Source of the DNA: CAZUCE01 sp964619265
Lineage (GTDB): Bacteria > Planctomycetota > UBA1135 > GCA-002686595
NCBI GenBank assembly: GCA_964619265.1
Contig: CAZUCE010000005.1
Location: 124,001 to 188,000, forward strand
Length of the DNA: 64,000 nucleotides
Reading direction: 5' to 3'
A program made the position numbers and the translations under genes. Shown piece by piece: positions 15,846 through 25,425 of this stretch; the stretch's first letter is position 1; each line of letters begins with the position of its first letter. A model generated the notes under the pieces. It saw only the letters and a program-made list of their open reading frames with translations. It ran no database searches and was not told where the DNA came from.

Positions 15846-17765
15846 TCACGGTTGTTGGTCCGGCGCAGGCCCGCCGGATGCCCGGGGATTCAAGTGGTCG
15901 ACGATGACGCGCGCCAGCTCGGGGCCGATTTGCGGCAAGGCAGCGATCTGCTCAACCGGCGCCCGGCTCACGCCTACGACCGAACCGAAGGCCTTGAGCA
16001 GCGCCTTGCGTTTGGCCTCGCCGACACCGGGAATCGAATCGAGCTTCGATGTGATTCGTCCGCGCCGCTTCCGGTGGTAGGTGATTGCGAAGCGGTGGGC
16101 CTCATCGCGAAGCCGCTCCAGCAAGTGTCGCCCGGCGTCGTGAGTCGGCAGCACCTTGGCCTCCCGATCCGGGGCGAGCACCAACCGCTCCTCCGAGCGA
16201 CCCTTGCGCTTGCCGCCCACGGTTCGCTCGGAGCGCGCCTTGGCTAGGCCGACGATGACCAGCTCCCAGGCGCCCAGCTCGTCCCGCGCTTCGATCGCCT
16301 TGGCCAACTGTTGAGCCCCCCCGTCGATGACGATCAAGTCGGGAAGGTCTCCCTCATCCATGCCGCGCCGAACCGATCTGGAAACCACCTCCTTCATGGA
16401 AGCGAAATCGTCCTGACCGTCAACGGTTCGGATCTTGTAGTGCCGATAGCCCGCGCGATCCGGCAGGCCTCCGCGGAACCGCACGCGACTGGCCACCACT
16501 TCCGCGCCCTGGGTAGTCGAGATGTCAAAGCAATCGATCACTTCGGGCGGCGCCTCTGGATCCAGTTCCGCGTGGAAGGCGAGTCGCGCCAGAGCGCGCC
16601 GCTCCTCCTCCGCATCCTTGGAGAGGTTGTCGAGGGCGACCCGCGCGTTCTCCAGAGCTAGATCTAGCATGCGCTTGCGTTCGCCGGAGCGCGGGACCAC
16701 GAAACGAACGCCGCCGCCCAACGCTTCTTGGAGCAGCTCGGCTTCCGCTGGCAACGTGGGCAAGGCTATCTCCACCGGGACGGTTCTCCGGCCGGGTGCA
16801 TAGATCGCCGTGAGCACCGAATGCAAGAGCTCTTCATCGGGAAGGGTCGAACGGAACGGATGGGTCCGGCTGTCCGCCAACCGCCCATCGCGAAACGCAA
16901 GCCGGTGCACCGCGGCGCGATCTGCACGCCTCACGAAAGCCACCACGTCCCGCTCGACCGAGTCCTTCGGCCGGACCCCTTGACCTTCGGCGGTGCGCCG
17001 CAAGGCCTCCAGGCGATCGCGCCATACCGCCGCTTGTTCGTAGTCGAGACGCTCCGCTGCCGCCTCCATACGGCCACGCAGTTCCGCATCCAGCTCACGG
17101 GTATCGCCCGACAGAGCGGCCACCGCCCGCTCTACGAGCTCACTGTAGTCCGCCTCCTGAATCAGCCCGACGCACGGAGCGCTGCACAGGCCGATCTGAT
17201 GCTTGAGACAGGGCCGCGTGCGGTGGTTGAGCACCGAGTCCGAGCAGTCGCGCAGGGGAACGATCCGGTGCAGGTCGGCCAAGGTCTGGCGCACCGCTCG
17301 GGAGGAAACGAAGGGCCCGAACAGTCGACTACGCCCCGGCGCCTTTCCGGCGCGTTCAGCCCTCGGGGCATGGGCCCTGACAAACTTGAGCCTCGGGAAG
17401 CGCTCGTCCTGGTCCAATCGGATCATCAAGAAGGACTTGTCGTCCTTGAGCCGGACGTTGTGAGGCGGCTTGTGCTGTTTGATCAACGTGTCCTCAAGGA
17501 GCAAGGCCTCCCCCTCAGTCCGCGTCACAATCGTCTCCACGCGCACCGCGTCGCGCTCCAAGAAGAGGATTCCGAGCCGCCCGTCGCCACCTGGCCGCCG
17601 GTAGGACGATAGTCGCGCTCTCAGGTCGCGGGCCTTGCCCACGTACAACACCCGTCCGTCCTCTCCGTGGAAAACGTAGACTCCCGGGAGCTTTGGGACT
17701 CCGTCGATCGACCAGCGCGGCTCGCTCACATCAGGTATCAAAGCCCAGGTTTCAGTCGAAGTCAC
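15846..17765 (-). CDS. uvrC: Excinuclease ABC subunit C
   Basis: UvrC makes the two incisions in nucleotide-excision repair. The GIY-YIG nuclease is at residues ~20-100 (PGVYVFHGEDGRVLYVGKARDLRARL), then a Cys cluster (CLKHQIGLCSAPCVG), a UVR motif for UvrB contact (EAAAERLDYEQAAVWRDRL), the RNase H-like half (IDCFDISTTQG, VIDGGAQQL) and C-terminal helix-hairpin-helix motifs (LDSIPGVGEAKRKALL). GTG 17765 was chosen because it has a GGAG 5 bases upstream, one of the few clear Shine-Dalgarno sites here (639 residues). The frame stays open to 17849 but would then overlap the divergent acetyltransferase gene. Confidence 0.95.
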   Translation of the reverse strand: MTSTETWALIPDVSEPRWSIDGVPKLPGVYVFHGEDGRVLYVGKARDLRARLSSYRRPGGDGRLGILFLERDAVRVETIVTRTEGEALLLEDTLIKQHKPPHNVRLKDDKSFLMIRLDQDERFPRLKFVRAHAPRAERAGKAPGRSRLFGPFVSSRAVRQTLADLHRIVPLRDCSDSVLNHRTRPCLKHQIGLCSAPCVGLIQEADYSELVERAVAALSGDTRELDAELRGRMEAAAERLDYEQAAVWRDRLEALRRTAEGQGVRPKDSVERDVVAFVRRADRAAVHRLAFRDGRLADSRTHPFRSTLPDEELLHSVLTAIYAPGRRTVPVEIALPTLPAEAELLQEALGGGVRFVVPRSGERKRMLDLALENARVALDNLSKDAEEERRALARLAFHAELDPEAPPEVIDCFDISTTQGAEVVASRVRFRGGLPDRAGYRHYKIRTVDGQDDFASMKEVVSRSVRRGMDEGDLPDLIVIDGGAQQLAKAIEARDELGAWELVIVGLAKARSERTVGGKRKGRSEERLVLAPDREAKVLPTHDAGRHLLERLRDEAHRFAITYHRKRRGRITSKLDSIPGVGEAKRKALLKAFGSVVGVSRAPVEQIAALPQIGPELARVIVDHLNPRASGGPAPDQQP

Positions 17766-17777
17766 CCCCTCTCCACC

Positions 17778-18296
17778 TTGGAAGCCCCCCCCAACCCGAT
17801 CCTGCGGCTCGTCACCGCGAAGGACGTCGAGACTTTCTACCTCCAGCAAATCGATCCGGAGGCTCAGCGGATGGCCGCCTTCCTAGCGCCAGGCACCAAC
17901 GACCGCGCGGCCTTCTTCGAGCGCTGGTTCACCATTCTCTCCAATCCGAAGGTCGCCGCGCGGACGATTGAGCACGAGGGACTGGTCACCGGACACGTGG
18001 TTTCCTTCCCCGAAGGCGACCAGCTTCACGTGGGCTACTGGATCGGCAAGCGCCACTGGGGGCGCGGCCTAGCCACCCGCGGCCTGGCCCTGCTGCTTGA
18101 AGAGCTGGGCCCCCGTGAACTCCACGCGTGCACCGCGTCCGAAAACCTGGCCTCGGCCCGAGTCCTCCAAAAAAACGGTTTCACCCAGACCGGAACACGC
18201 GTCGCGTACGCCGCTGCCCTGGATCGTGACGTCACGGAGTGCCTGTGGATTCGGAACGCGGAGTCCGGCTCCCCCTCGTCGCAAGCGCCGCGGTAG
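17778..18296 (+). CDS. GNAT-family N-acetyltransferase
   Basis: About 172 residues with the RimJ/RimL-type GNAT layout: ILRLVTAKDVETFY at the start, a middle strand VGYWIGKRHWGRGLATRGLALLL with the acetyl-CoA pyrophosphate-binding loop (GRGLAT), and ENLASARVLQKNGFTQTG, typical of enzymes acting on N-terminal or small-molecule amines. The likely start is TTG 17778, only 12 bp from the divergent uvrC start. A start further upstream would lie inside uvrC. It is inserted between uvrC and uvrB on the opposite strand. The substrate is unknown. Confidence 0.8.
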   Translation: MEAPPNPILRLVTAKDVETFYLQQIDPEAQRMAAFLAPGTNDRAAFFERWFTILSNPKVAARTIEHEGLVTGHVVSFPEGDQLHVGYWIGKRHWGRGLATRGLALLLEELGPRELHACTASENLASARVLQKNGFTQTGTRVAYAAALDRDVTECLWIRNAESGSPSSQAPR

Positions 18297-18322
18297 CCGC
18301 TCGCCAGCCAGGGGCGGTTCCC

Positions 18323-20359
18323 TCAACCGCGTCCCAACTCGATTTCCTCCAAGCGCCGGACCCGATCGCGCAACTTGGCGGCTTCCTCGAAGCGCAGCTC
18401 GTCCGCCGCGCGGAACATCTCACCGCGCAGCTTCTCCAGCTCAGACCGTAGCTCGGAAGGGTTCCAAGACTCAGCTTCGTCTTGGGCCTTCGAGCCATCC
18501 TTAGGGCCGGTCTCGGGCAAGTCTACGGCGGAGTAGTCCATGTCATAGAGCGCCTCGATCGAGTCGCGGACCGGCTTGATAATCGTCTGGGGTGTGATCC
18601 CGTGCTCGGCGTTGTAGGCGATCTGCACGGCTCGGCGGCGATTCACCTCGTCCAGGGTTACGCGAATCGAGCCCGTTTCCCTGTCCGCATACAGGATGAC
18701 GCGCCCCTGCGAGTTTCGAGCGGCGCGCCCGCAGGTTTGGATCAGGCTTCGCTCGGACCTCAGAAAACCCTCCTTGTCTGCGTCGAGCACGGCCACCAGA
18801 GCCACTTCAGGTAGATCGAGGCCCTCGCGCAGAAGGTTGATGCCGATCAGCACGTCAAACGTCCCCAGTCGCAAGTCGCGCAGGATTTGCATGCGCTCGA
18901 TGGCATCGATCTCCGAATGCATGTAGCGGACTTTCACGCCCAGTTCGGCGAGATAGGTGGTGAGCTCCTCGGCCGATCGCTTGGTTAAGGTCGTGGCGAG
19001 GGTTCGGAAGCCCTGCTCGGTGGTTCCGCGAATTTCGTGCAGCAGGTCGTCCACCTGGGTGCTAGCTGGCCGAATTTCGATCGGCGGATCGAGCAGCCCG
19101 GTCGGGCGCACGATTTGCTCCACGGTGCGGTCCTTGGCGTGCTGGAGTTCATAGGACCCGGGCGTCGCCGAAACGTAGACCGCTTGCTTGACGAGCTTCT
19201 CAAACTCCTCGAACTGCAGCGGACGGTTGTCCAGCGCGCTGGGGAGCCGAAATCCGTGCTCTACCAGGTTTTCCTTGCGCGCCCGGTCGCCTTTGAACAT
19301 GGCGCCAATCTGCGGCACGGTCACGTGACTTTCGTCGATGAAGATCAGCCAGTCTTCGGGGAAGTAGTTGAGCAAAGTGAACGGAGCCTGTCCCGGCGCT
19401 CGCCCGTCCAGCCAGCGGGAGTAGTTCTCAATGCCCGAGCAGTGGCCAACCTCACGCATCATCTCAAGGTCGTGGCGGGTTCGCTGTTCGAGCCTCTGAG
19501 CCTCCAACAAGCGGTCCGATTTGCGCAGCTCGCGCAGGCGGACTTCCAACTCTTCGCTGATGCCCTCGCAGGCCGTGAGCACCCGCTCGGCGGGGGTCAC
19601 GTAATGGCCGGACGGATAGACCTGCACCTGCTTGCGCTCGGCCAGCACTTCGCCGCGCAGCGGGTCGACTTCGAGGATCGACTCCACCTCCTCGCCGAAC
19701 AGCTCGATTCGGATCACCTTGCCCTCTTCGTAGGCCGGGAAAACCTCGATGACGTCTCCGCGGGCCCGGAACGTCCCGCGCCGGAAGTCCAGGTTGTTGC
19801 GGCTGTACTGCATTTGAGTCAGCCGACGCAGCAGGTCGTCGCGGTCGATCGAATCCCCCACCGCGAGCTGGAGCGACATCTCCGCGTAGTTGCTGGGACT
19901 GCCCAGGCCATAGATGCAGGACACCGACGCGACGATGATGACGTCTCTGCGATCAAGCAGCGAACGGGTAGCGCTGTTGCGCAGCCGCTCGATGTTCTCG
20001 TTGATGCTGGCGTCCTTCTCGATGTAAGTGTCCGTGGACGCTACATAGGCCTCAGGTTGGTAGTAGTCGTAGTACGAGACGAAGTACTCGACCGCGTTGT
20101 CCGGGAAGAGCTCCTTGAACTCGGCATAGAGTTGAGCCGCCAGGGTCTTGTTCGGGGACAGGACAAGAGCCGGTCGTCCCAGCCGCTCGATGGTGGCGGC
20201 CATCGTGTAGGTCTTACCGGAGCCGGTGATCCCCAGCAGGGTCTGGTGACGGTCCCCGGCAGCCCCCCATTCTGAGAGCCGTTCGATAGCCGTGGGTTGG
20301 TCCCCCATCGGATCGAACGGGCACTGGAGTCGGAAAGGCGAGCTGGCGGCGGTGGTCAC
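18323..20359 (-). CDS. uvrB: Excinuclease ABC subunit B
   Basis: UvrB is the damage-verifying helicase-like subunit of nucleotide-excision repair. The 678-residue protein has Walker A GITGSGKTYTMA, the beta-hairpin region VSYYDYYQPEAYV, Walker B IDESHVTVPQI, helicase motif VI QTCGRAARN and a C-terminal UVR domain (ADELRFEEAAKLRDRVRRLEE) that contacts UvrC. It starts at GTG 20359. uvrC is next on the same strand but separated by an opposite-strand GNAT gene. uvrA is not in the window. Confidence 0.97.
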   Translation of the reverse strand: MTTAASSPFRLQCPFDPMGDQPTAIERLSEWGAAGDRHQTLLGITGSGKTYTMAATIERLGRPALVLSPNKTLAAQLYAEFKELFPDNAVEYFVSYYDYYQPEAYVASTDTYIEKDASINENIERLRNSATRSLLDRRDVIIVASVSCIYGLGSPSNYAEMSLQLAVGDSIDRDDLLRRLTQMQYSRNNLDFRRGTFRARGDVIEVFPAYEEGKVIRIELFGEEVESILEVDPLRGEVLAERKQVQVYPSGHYVTPAERVLTACEGISEELEVRLRELRKSDRLLEAQRLEQRTRHDLEMMREVGHCSGIENYSRWLDGRAPGQAPFTLLNYFPEDWLIFIDESHVTVPQIGAMFKGDRARKENLVEHGFRLPSALDNRPLQFEEFEKLVKQAVYVSATPGSYELQHAKDRTVEQIVRPTGLLDPPIEIRPASTQVDDLLHEIRGTTEQGFRTLATTLTKRSAEELTTYLAELGVKVRYMHSEIDAIERMQILRDLRLGTFDVLIGINLLREGLDLPEVALVAVLDADKEGFLRSERSLIQTCGRAARNSQGRVILYADRETGSIRVTLDEVNRRRAVQIAYNAEHGITPQTIIKPVRDSIEALYDMDYSAVDLPETGPKDGSKAQDEAESWNPSELRSELEKLRGEMFRAADELRFEEAAKLRDRVRRLEEIELGRG

Positions 20360-20443
20360 AGGCGGTGGGTCGGTTCGCGCTTGGGATCGGCTTCGGTAAC
20401 CCGGGAATCACAGCGATCTAGATGGCCGTTGGCTCAGCTCGGG

Positions 20444-20472
20444 TTGCGCCTCCCTTATGGGCCACGTAATCT
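20444..20472 (+). promoter_or_regulatory. Candidate promoter of the zinc-ribbon membrane protein gene
   Basis: TTGCGC (20444-20449) and TAATCT (20467-20472) are spaced by 17 bp, upstream of the gene at 20652. This would leave a ~170-nt C-rich leader. I see no LexA-type box in the shared region with uvrB. Confidence 0.45.
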
Positions 20473-20651
20473 TGCCATGGGCACCTGTGGCGATCCCCCC
20501 ATGCGTGGCGTGCCCCCCTGGAGGATTTCGAAGTCCCCCGAGCTGCCTTCCCCCCTCTCAGACCCCTCTCCGGGGGGGTTGGGGGCCGTGCACCTCGGAT
20601 TTCCCCCCGGGCCACTCGGCTTCTCTCCCACGTCCCCCACCCGCACCGCTC

Positions 20652-22460
20652 ATGCTCGTCCGCGTTGGCTCCTGCACCGGCTGCGAAGCCCTGTTCCAGC
20701 TTCCAGAGACTTTTTCGGAACCCTGGGTCCGCTGCTCGATTTGTGAGGGAGCCGTTTCGGTCGGCGAGCCCACCGACCCCGCTGAGGCCTCTCGGACACG
20801 CCGAGGTGGACGCTCCAAGAGCTCTGGCGGCCGCGAACCCAAAGCCCGCGCTCCCCGCACCGCAAAGCCCGCAGCCGTTGCAGCCGCGGTCGCCGAGGCC
20901 CCCAATCTCAAGGGCACCGATCTCAAGGGCACCGATCCCAAGGCGGCCTCCCCTGAAGCCCCTGCTCCGAAAGTCTCCATCCCCGAGGCCGAATTGACGG
21001 AGGAGCCGGTCCAAGCGGAAGTCCGGCCGATCACCGCCGCTCCCGTAGCCGAGCCTTCCAAGCCTTCGATTCCTGCGCGCCCGGCCATGCCCGAGCCCGA
21101 GTGGTCGCCGAACGAGATGCAGCGCAAGGTCGACGAGCGCGAAGCAGGCCAAGCTCCAAAGGCCAAAAGCCCTGCGGCGAAGGCGCCCGCGGAGCAGTCC
21201 GCTGAAAAAGTAGCCGAAAAGGCAGCACCCAAGATCACCCCCAAGGCCGCGCCCAAGCCGCGCGTGGAGAAGCCGAAAGAGACCTCCACCCAGTCGCTGG
21301 TCGAGATCGAGCCCAGCCGCAAAAGCTCGGGAACCCTCGAGCGCCTCAAGCGCGAGCGTCTCGAAGCGGAACGCGCCGCGCAGCAAGCCTCGGCCATGCC
21401 GGCCCAGAAGCCCCGCGAAAGCACCCTCGAACGTCTCAAGCGTGAACGCGCCGAGCAGGCCGGGCGCGACACAGCTCCGGCCGCGTCCGCAGGCCGCTCC
21501 TCGCGAGCTGCCGCTCCCCAACCCGCCAGGCAAAGGTCAGCGGCTCCGGCTCGGTCCTCCCGGCGCCAGAGCGCGGAAGAAGACGACGGATCGGGAGCGC
21601 GCCGTTCCGGATCCCGCCGCAGCGGCGGCCGCTCCGGCTCGAGCCGCGGTAGCTCGAAAGACAAGAGCATGGTTCCCGGCCTGATTGGCCTGGGAGCCAT
21701 CGTCGTTCTTGGCGGTGGCTTCGGACTTGGAATGAGCCAGGGATGGTTCAGCGGAAAACCCGCCACGCAAGACGAGGTGGCCGAGGCGGACTCGGATTCC
21801 TCCGACAAAGACAAGCAGGTGCTCGGCGCCGAAGGGACCATTCCCCCGCCGGTCGCCGATCCGTTTGCCGGCCTTCCGACCGCGGCGGGCTATGAGGGTT
21901 CCGTTCCGGAGGGTTCTTCCGAAGAGCCTGCTGCGGACTCCCCGAGCGAATCCCCTGAATTGGAGAACGCGACCGAAGCATCAGAGCCGGACACCGAAGG
22001 AGCCGAGCCGGAGGAAACTCGCCCCCCCGGAAAGCACCCCGACGACGTCGACCTCGCCCAGTATGGTCCCTACGAGAAACTCGCAGAAACCACCGACGAG
22101 GAATGGGCCGAGCTCGAAAAACAGGCTGACTACTTGTTCGACCTGTACTCGGGCAAGAAGGGCGCGAACGCCAAGGACAAGTTGGCCGAGGCGGGTAAAG
22201 CCGCTTGGCCCGCGATCCTCAACCGGTTCCTCCAACTCGACATGGCCGACGAGGAGCACGTCGAGGTGGGCCAGCAGGTCGCCGCGCTGATGGACAGCAT
22301 CGTGATCCCCGGAGCTCGCAATGGATGGCTCCCCGACGCCACGCTCGCCGGACAGTGGCGGAACAAGCGCGTCATCGAAACCTGGGCTCGCCGCTGGGAT
22401 CGGATCCTCGCCGACCCCGCCGAATGGGTGAAGTTCGTCGGCGAAGACGCGGGCTCCTGA
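20652..22460 (+). CDS. Zinc-ribbon (MJ0042-like) single-pass membrane protein
   Basis: The N-terminus has two CxxC pairs (Cys8/11, Cys28/31) spaced as in MJ0042-type zinc ribbons. A ~300-residue Ala/Pro/Glu/Lys-rich disordered region follows, with the phrase TLERLKRER repeated twice, then one transmembrane helix (~340-362, GLIGLGAIVVLGGGFGLGM) and an acidic linker. It ends with a ~120-residue helical domain (YGPYEKLAETTDEEW to the end) that I do not recognise. The ribbon would face the cytoplasm and the final domain the periplasm. Such proteins are common in Planctomycetota but their job is unknown. ATG 20652 starts exactly at the ribbon. Confidence 0.75.
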   Translation: MLVRVGSCTGCEALFQLPETFSEPWVRCSICEGAVSVGEPTDPAEASRTRRGGRSKSSGGREPKARAPRTAKPAAVAAAVAEAPNLKGTDLKGTDPKAASPEAPAPKVSIPEAELTEEPVQAEVRPITAAPVAEPSKPSIPARPAMPEPEWSPNEMQRKVDEREAGQAPKAKSPAAKAPAEQSAEKVAEKAAPKITPKAAPKPRVEKPKETSTQSLVEIEPSRKSSGTLERLKRERLEAERAAQQASAMPAQKPRESTLERLKRERAEQAGRDTAPAASAGRSSRAAAPQPARQRSAAPARSSRRQSAEEDDGSGARRSGSRRSGGRSGSSRGSSKDKSMVPGLIGLGAIVVLGGGFGLGMSQGWFSGKPATQDEVAEADSDSSDKDKQVLGAEGTIPPPVADPFAGLPTAAGYEGSVPEGSSEEPAADSPSESPELENATEASEPDTEGAEPEETRPPGKHPDDVDLAQYGPYEKLAETTDEEWAELEKQADYLFDLYSGKKGANAKDKLAEAGKAAWPAILNRFLQLDMADEEHVEVGQQVAALMDSIVIPGARNGWLPDATLAGQWRNKRVIETWARRWDRILADPAEWVKFVGEDAGS

Positions 22461-22511
22461 AGGAAAAGGCCCGGCCCGAGGCCCAGCGCTAGAAGCCCCA
22501 AAGGGCCCGCG

Positions 22512-24374
22512 CTAAAAGAAGGTGTCGAGTTCCCCTGGCCTGGCCGCCGCGGGAACTCGCGTTCCCTGACGGCCTGCTACCCCGCCGCGGCGGGGATCGC
22601 TGTACCCCTCAAAGGCACGGCTGCGGATCCACTGCAAGATCTGAACGGAACCGAAGGGTTCCGTCAGTTGGATTTCGTGGCCCCGGGCCCGGAGCGACTC
22701 CAGAACTTCCTCGGGCCAGCCGGCCTCAACCAGCGTTCGGGTGGGCCGCCATTGCTGGTGGAGCCGGGGGGCGCGCACAGCATCCTCCAGGGACTGTTCG
22801 TGGACCAGAACACGCAGCAGCACCTGCGCCACCGAGGAGAGAATGCGGGGCCCGCCCGGCGAGCCAATCGCCATGGCGAAGCGTTCGCCTCCATCGAGCA
22901 GGATGGTCGGCGTCATTGTGGAAAGCGGTCGCTTTCCACCTTCCACAGCATTGGCTTCGCTTCCGACGAGTCCGTAGAGATTCGGAATGCCCGGCCGCAG
23001 GGCAAAATCGTCCATCTCGTTGTTGAGCAGGAAGCCCAACCCGGGGACTAAGATCCCAGACCCGAACGTCGAATTCAGGGTGGTCGTCAGGCTCACCGCA
23101 TTGCCTTCTTTGTCGGCAACGCACAGGTGGGTCGTCTCGGTTCCCCCCGTGGAAACCGGAAGCACAAGCGGTGAGAGGTCGGGCCGGGCTTTTTCGCCGA
23201 TGGCCACACGGCGCTCGGCGATCCACTCGGGGGCCAGCAATTCATCGAGCGGAACGTCGTGAAAACGCGGGTCGCCCAGGTGCTCAGCGCGGTCGGCGAA
23301 TCCAGCGCGCAAAGCTTCAATCCACCAGTGCAGCGCACGCCCTGAGAGACTCGGCGATGCGCTGATTCCCTGGCCAGCGAGGGCCCGATCCCGCTCGCTC
23401 TCAAGCGGTAGCCCGTCCAGAATTCCGAGCACCTGGAGCAACAGGACGCCTCCGGAGCTGGGCGGTGGCATGGTGATCACTTCGTAGCCCCGGAACCGGC
23501 CCCGCAAGGGCTCCATCCAAAGGGGCTGGTAGTTCGCGAGATCCGTCGCATCCAGCCGGCCACCACCGCGCCGCATCTCGGCCGTCAGCGTCTCGGCCAC
23601 TGTCCCCGAGTAAAACCCGGCCGTCCCGTCGCGTGCAATGCGCTCGAGCGTCCGGGCCAACTCCGGCTGGCGGAGCCGCGCGCCCTCCGCCAAGGGCTTG
23701 CCCCCCGGATAGAACAGGGCTCGAGAGGTCGCGTGGCGCGACAATCGCTCGGCCAGATCGGCGCGCGCGAGGTCGCGCGCCAGGTGCGGGTCGACGGCAA
23801 AGCCCTCCCGCGCAAGCCGGATGGCTGGAGCCATCACGCGGCCAAGCGGGAGGCTCCCCGCTTCTTCCACGAGCGCCACAAGACCCGCGGGCGTCCCTGG
23901 AGTCCCCACGGCCAAGTGGGTGTCGGTCGACGCCCCGGGAATCGGACTCCCGGTTTCGTCCAAGTAATCGTTCGCCGAAAGCGCCCAAGGCGCCGTCTCG
24001 CGAAAGTCCAGCGCTCTAGCCCGGGCCCCATCGCCCTCGGGAACCCAGACCGCAAATCCCCCGCCGCCCAAGTTGCCTGCCTGGGGATACACGACCGCGA
24101 GCGCAAAGGCTGTGGCAGCAGCAGCGTCTGCGGCCGTGCCGCCCGCGTCGAGGATTTCCAGTCCGGCCTTCACGGCAAGCGGATGTTCAGCAACGACCAT
24201 ACCGTGTCGCGGCAGAACGAGCGCTTCGATCGACGGCTGCCGCGCAGAACGACAAGCCCCTAAGCCCAAAACAGTCAGCAAGAGCCCTGCGAACGAAGGC
24301 CAAGCCACGGTAGGCGCCTGGCGGCCGCGGCGCGCAGAGGCTCGCCGCTTTCCGTTGCTCGAGCCAGCGATCAC
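22512..24374 (-). CDS. ggt: Gamma-glutamyltransferase (glutathione hydrolase), lipoprotein
   Basis: An exported N-terminal nucleophile hydrolase that cleaves gamma-glutamyl bonds such as that of glutathione. The signal region ends in the lipobox LGLGAC. Family motifs are AGGTAADAAAATAFALAVVYPQ in the large subunit and the self-processing site TTHLCVAD, where Thr414 becomes the N-terminal nucleophile of the small subunit, followed by LNSTFGSGILVPGLGFLLNNEMDDF and GSPGGPRI. The start GTG 24374 overlaps the stop of the NIL-domain gene (GTGA). It is the last gene of a four-gene operon. The 620-residue length is normal. Confidence 0.93.
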   Translation of the reverse strand: MIAGSSNGKRRASARRGRQAPTVAWPSFAGLLLTVLGLGACRSARQPSIEALVLPRHGMVVAEHPLAVKAGLEILDAGGTAADAAAATAFALAVVYPQAGNLGGGGFAVWVPEGDGARARALDFRETAPWALSANDYLDETGSPIPGASTDTHLAVGTPGTPAGLVALVEEAGSLPLGRVMAPAIRLAREGFAVDPHLARDLARADLAERLSRHATSRALFYPGGKPLAEGARLRQPELARTLERIARDGTAGFYSGTVAETLTAEMRRGGGRLDATDLANYQPLWMEPLRGRFRGYEVITMPPPSSGGVLLLQVLGILDGLPLESERDRALAGQGISASPSLSGRALHWWIEALRAGFADRAEHLGDPRFHDVPLDELLAPEWIAERRVAIGEKARPDLSPLVLPVSTGGTETTHLCVADKEGNAVSLTTTLNSTFGSGILVPGLGFLLNNEMDDFALRPGIPNLYGLVGSEANAVEGGKRPLSTMTPTILLDGGERFAMAIGSPGGPRILSSVAQVLLRVLVHEQSLEDAVRAPRLHQQWRPTRTLVEAGWPEEVLESLRARGHEIQLTEPFGSVQILQWIRSRAFEGYSDPRRGGVAGRQGTRVPAAARPGELDTFF

Positions 24375-24631
24375 GAGACTCCGCCGGCAGGACCGGTACC
24401 GCCACCCTCGATCTCCTCGACCGTGACACCCCGTTCCCGGAGGTACTCCACGGCTTGATCGATGGCGCTGTCTTCGCCCACAATTTCGACCGCAACCAAC
24501 GCCATTTGATCGTTGATGCTGGCCGCTCGGATGTTCGGAACGACCCCGAACTCCGCGTGCAGCGTGTGACTCACGATGGGTTCGCGAATGAGATCCTGGG
24601 GAAACGTGCAGAAGTACTTGCGCAGCGTCAT
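24371..24631 (-). CDS. NIL-domain protein
   Basis: An 86-residue cytoplasmic protein that is almost entirely one NIL-like ferredoxin-fold domain (FPQDLIREPIVSHTLHAEFGVVPNIRAA, then VGEDSAIDQAVEYLRERGVTVEEIE). In MetN transporters such domains bind methionine; stand-alone copies are also known. No catalytic residues are expected, so it is probably a small-ligand sensor or chaperone. It overlaps its neighbours by 4 nt on both sides (ATGA upstream, GTGA downstream), showing tight translational coupling. Confidence 0.75.
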   Translation of the reverse strand: MTLRKYFCTFPQDLIREPIVSHTLHAEFGVVPNIRAASINDQMALVAVEIVGEDSAIDQAVEYLRERGVTVEEIEGGGTGPAGGVS

Positions 24632-25425
24632 GGGCGGCCGGTTGGCTCAAACGGAATCGACTCGCCCGACCCGCGGAGCCCGGCGAAGACCAGGCCTGCG
24701 AGGGCGAGCGAACATCCCAGCACAAGGGCGAACGCAACCGCAACCCGCGCGGTAGCCGGGCTCCTTTGCTGTGAGAACCAATCGCTCCCGAACGGCTCAT
24801 AGATGGCCGGATGGCGCGGGACATCCAGCCCGGCCACCTCGGCGGCCAAGAACCCGGGCTGGAGACCGAGGAGCTTGGCGGCCAGCTCCGGTTGAGAGCT
24901 CGCCAGCGGCTTTAGGGCCAGAGTTTCGGCCCGCGGCACCAGGGCCAGAGTGATGAGCGCTAGGGCGGCCACCCCGGCGAACCAGGGAGCCCGCCGGCCG
25001 GCAAAGGCCCCCAGCCCTGCACCACCTGCAAACAGGCCAGCGGCGAAGAGCAAGCCGCTGGCAGGGTCTGGCGCACCGGTCAATCCGAAAAGGCCCTGAC
25101 CCACCAACAAGCCGCCGGCCGTGACCACCAGCGCACCGGCCCCAAGGGCTAGGGCCGTCCAGGCGGGAGTCAGCTTGCGCCTGACCCCGGACCGAGGCCC
25201 CATGGCCCGCCCGACGCGTCCTCCAAGCGCGCCGCCCACCAGCACCCCCATCGGGATCGCCAGCGTAGCCAGCAGAGCCAAAGTCGCAGCTGCGTCGCTC
25301 GCAGGGGCTCCCCCGCCCAAAGACCAGGCCGACCCCAAGGCTCCCGCCGGAACCAAGGCCAGTTCGAGCGGCCATCCGATTCTCCCGCCTGGGGGAGCGA
25401 TCTCCCGCGTCGCCGGGTTCCTCAA
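24628..25425 (-). CDS. Polytopic membrane protein of unknown function
   Basis: About 265 residues, Gly/Ala/Leu-rich, with some six predicted transmembrane helices (for example ATLALLATLAIPMGVLVGGA, LLFAAGLFAGGAGLGAFAG, VAFALVLGCSLALAGLVFAG). A soluble loop near the C-terminus contains LDVPRHPAIYEPFGSDWFSQ. I do not recognise the family. The start is TTG 25425, overlapping the sulfatase-fold gene stop as TTGA; its stop overlaps the NIL gene start as ATGA. Its place in the operon suggests transport or assembly linked to the flanking lipoproteins. Confidence 0.65.
   Translation of the reverse strand: MRNPATREIAPPGGRIGWPLELALVPAGALGSAWSLGGGAPASDAAATLALLATLAIPMGVLVGGALGGRVGRAMGPRSGVRRKLTPAWTALALGAGALVVTAGGLLVGQGLFGLTGAPDPASGLLFAAGLFAGGAGLGAFAGRRAPWFAGVAALALITLALVPRAETLALKPLASSQPELAAKLLGLQPGFLAAEVAGLDVPRHPAIYEPFGSDWFSQQRSPATARVAVAFALVLGCSLALAGLVFAGLRGSGESIPFEPTGRP

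Noticed and set aside
20360..20443. LexA box controlling uvrB
   Set aside because: No CTGT-N8-ACAG or GAAC-N4-GTTC type site could be seen before the uvrB start.
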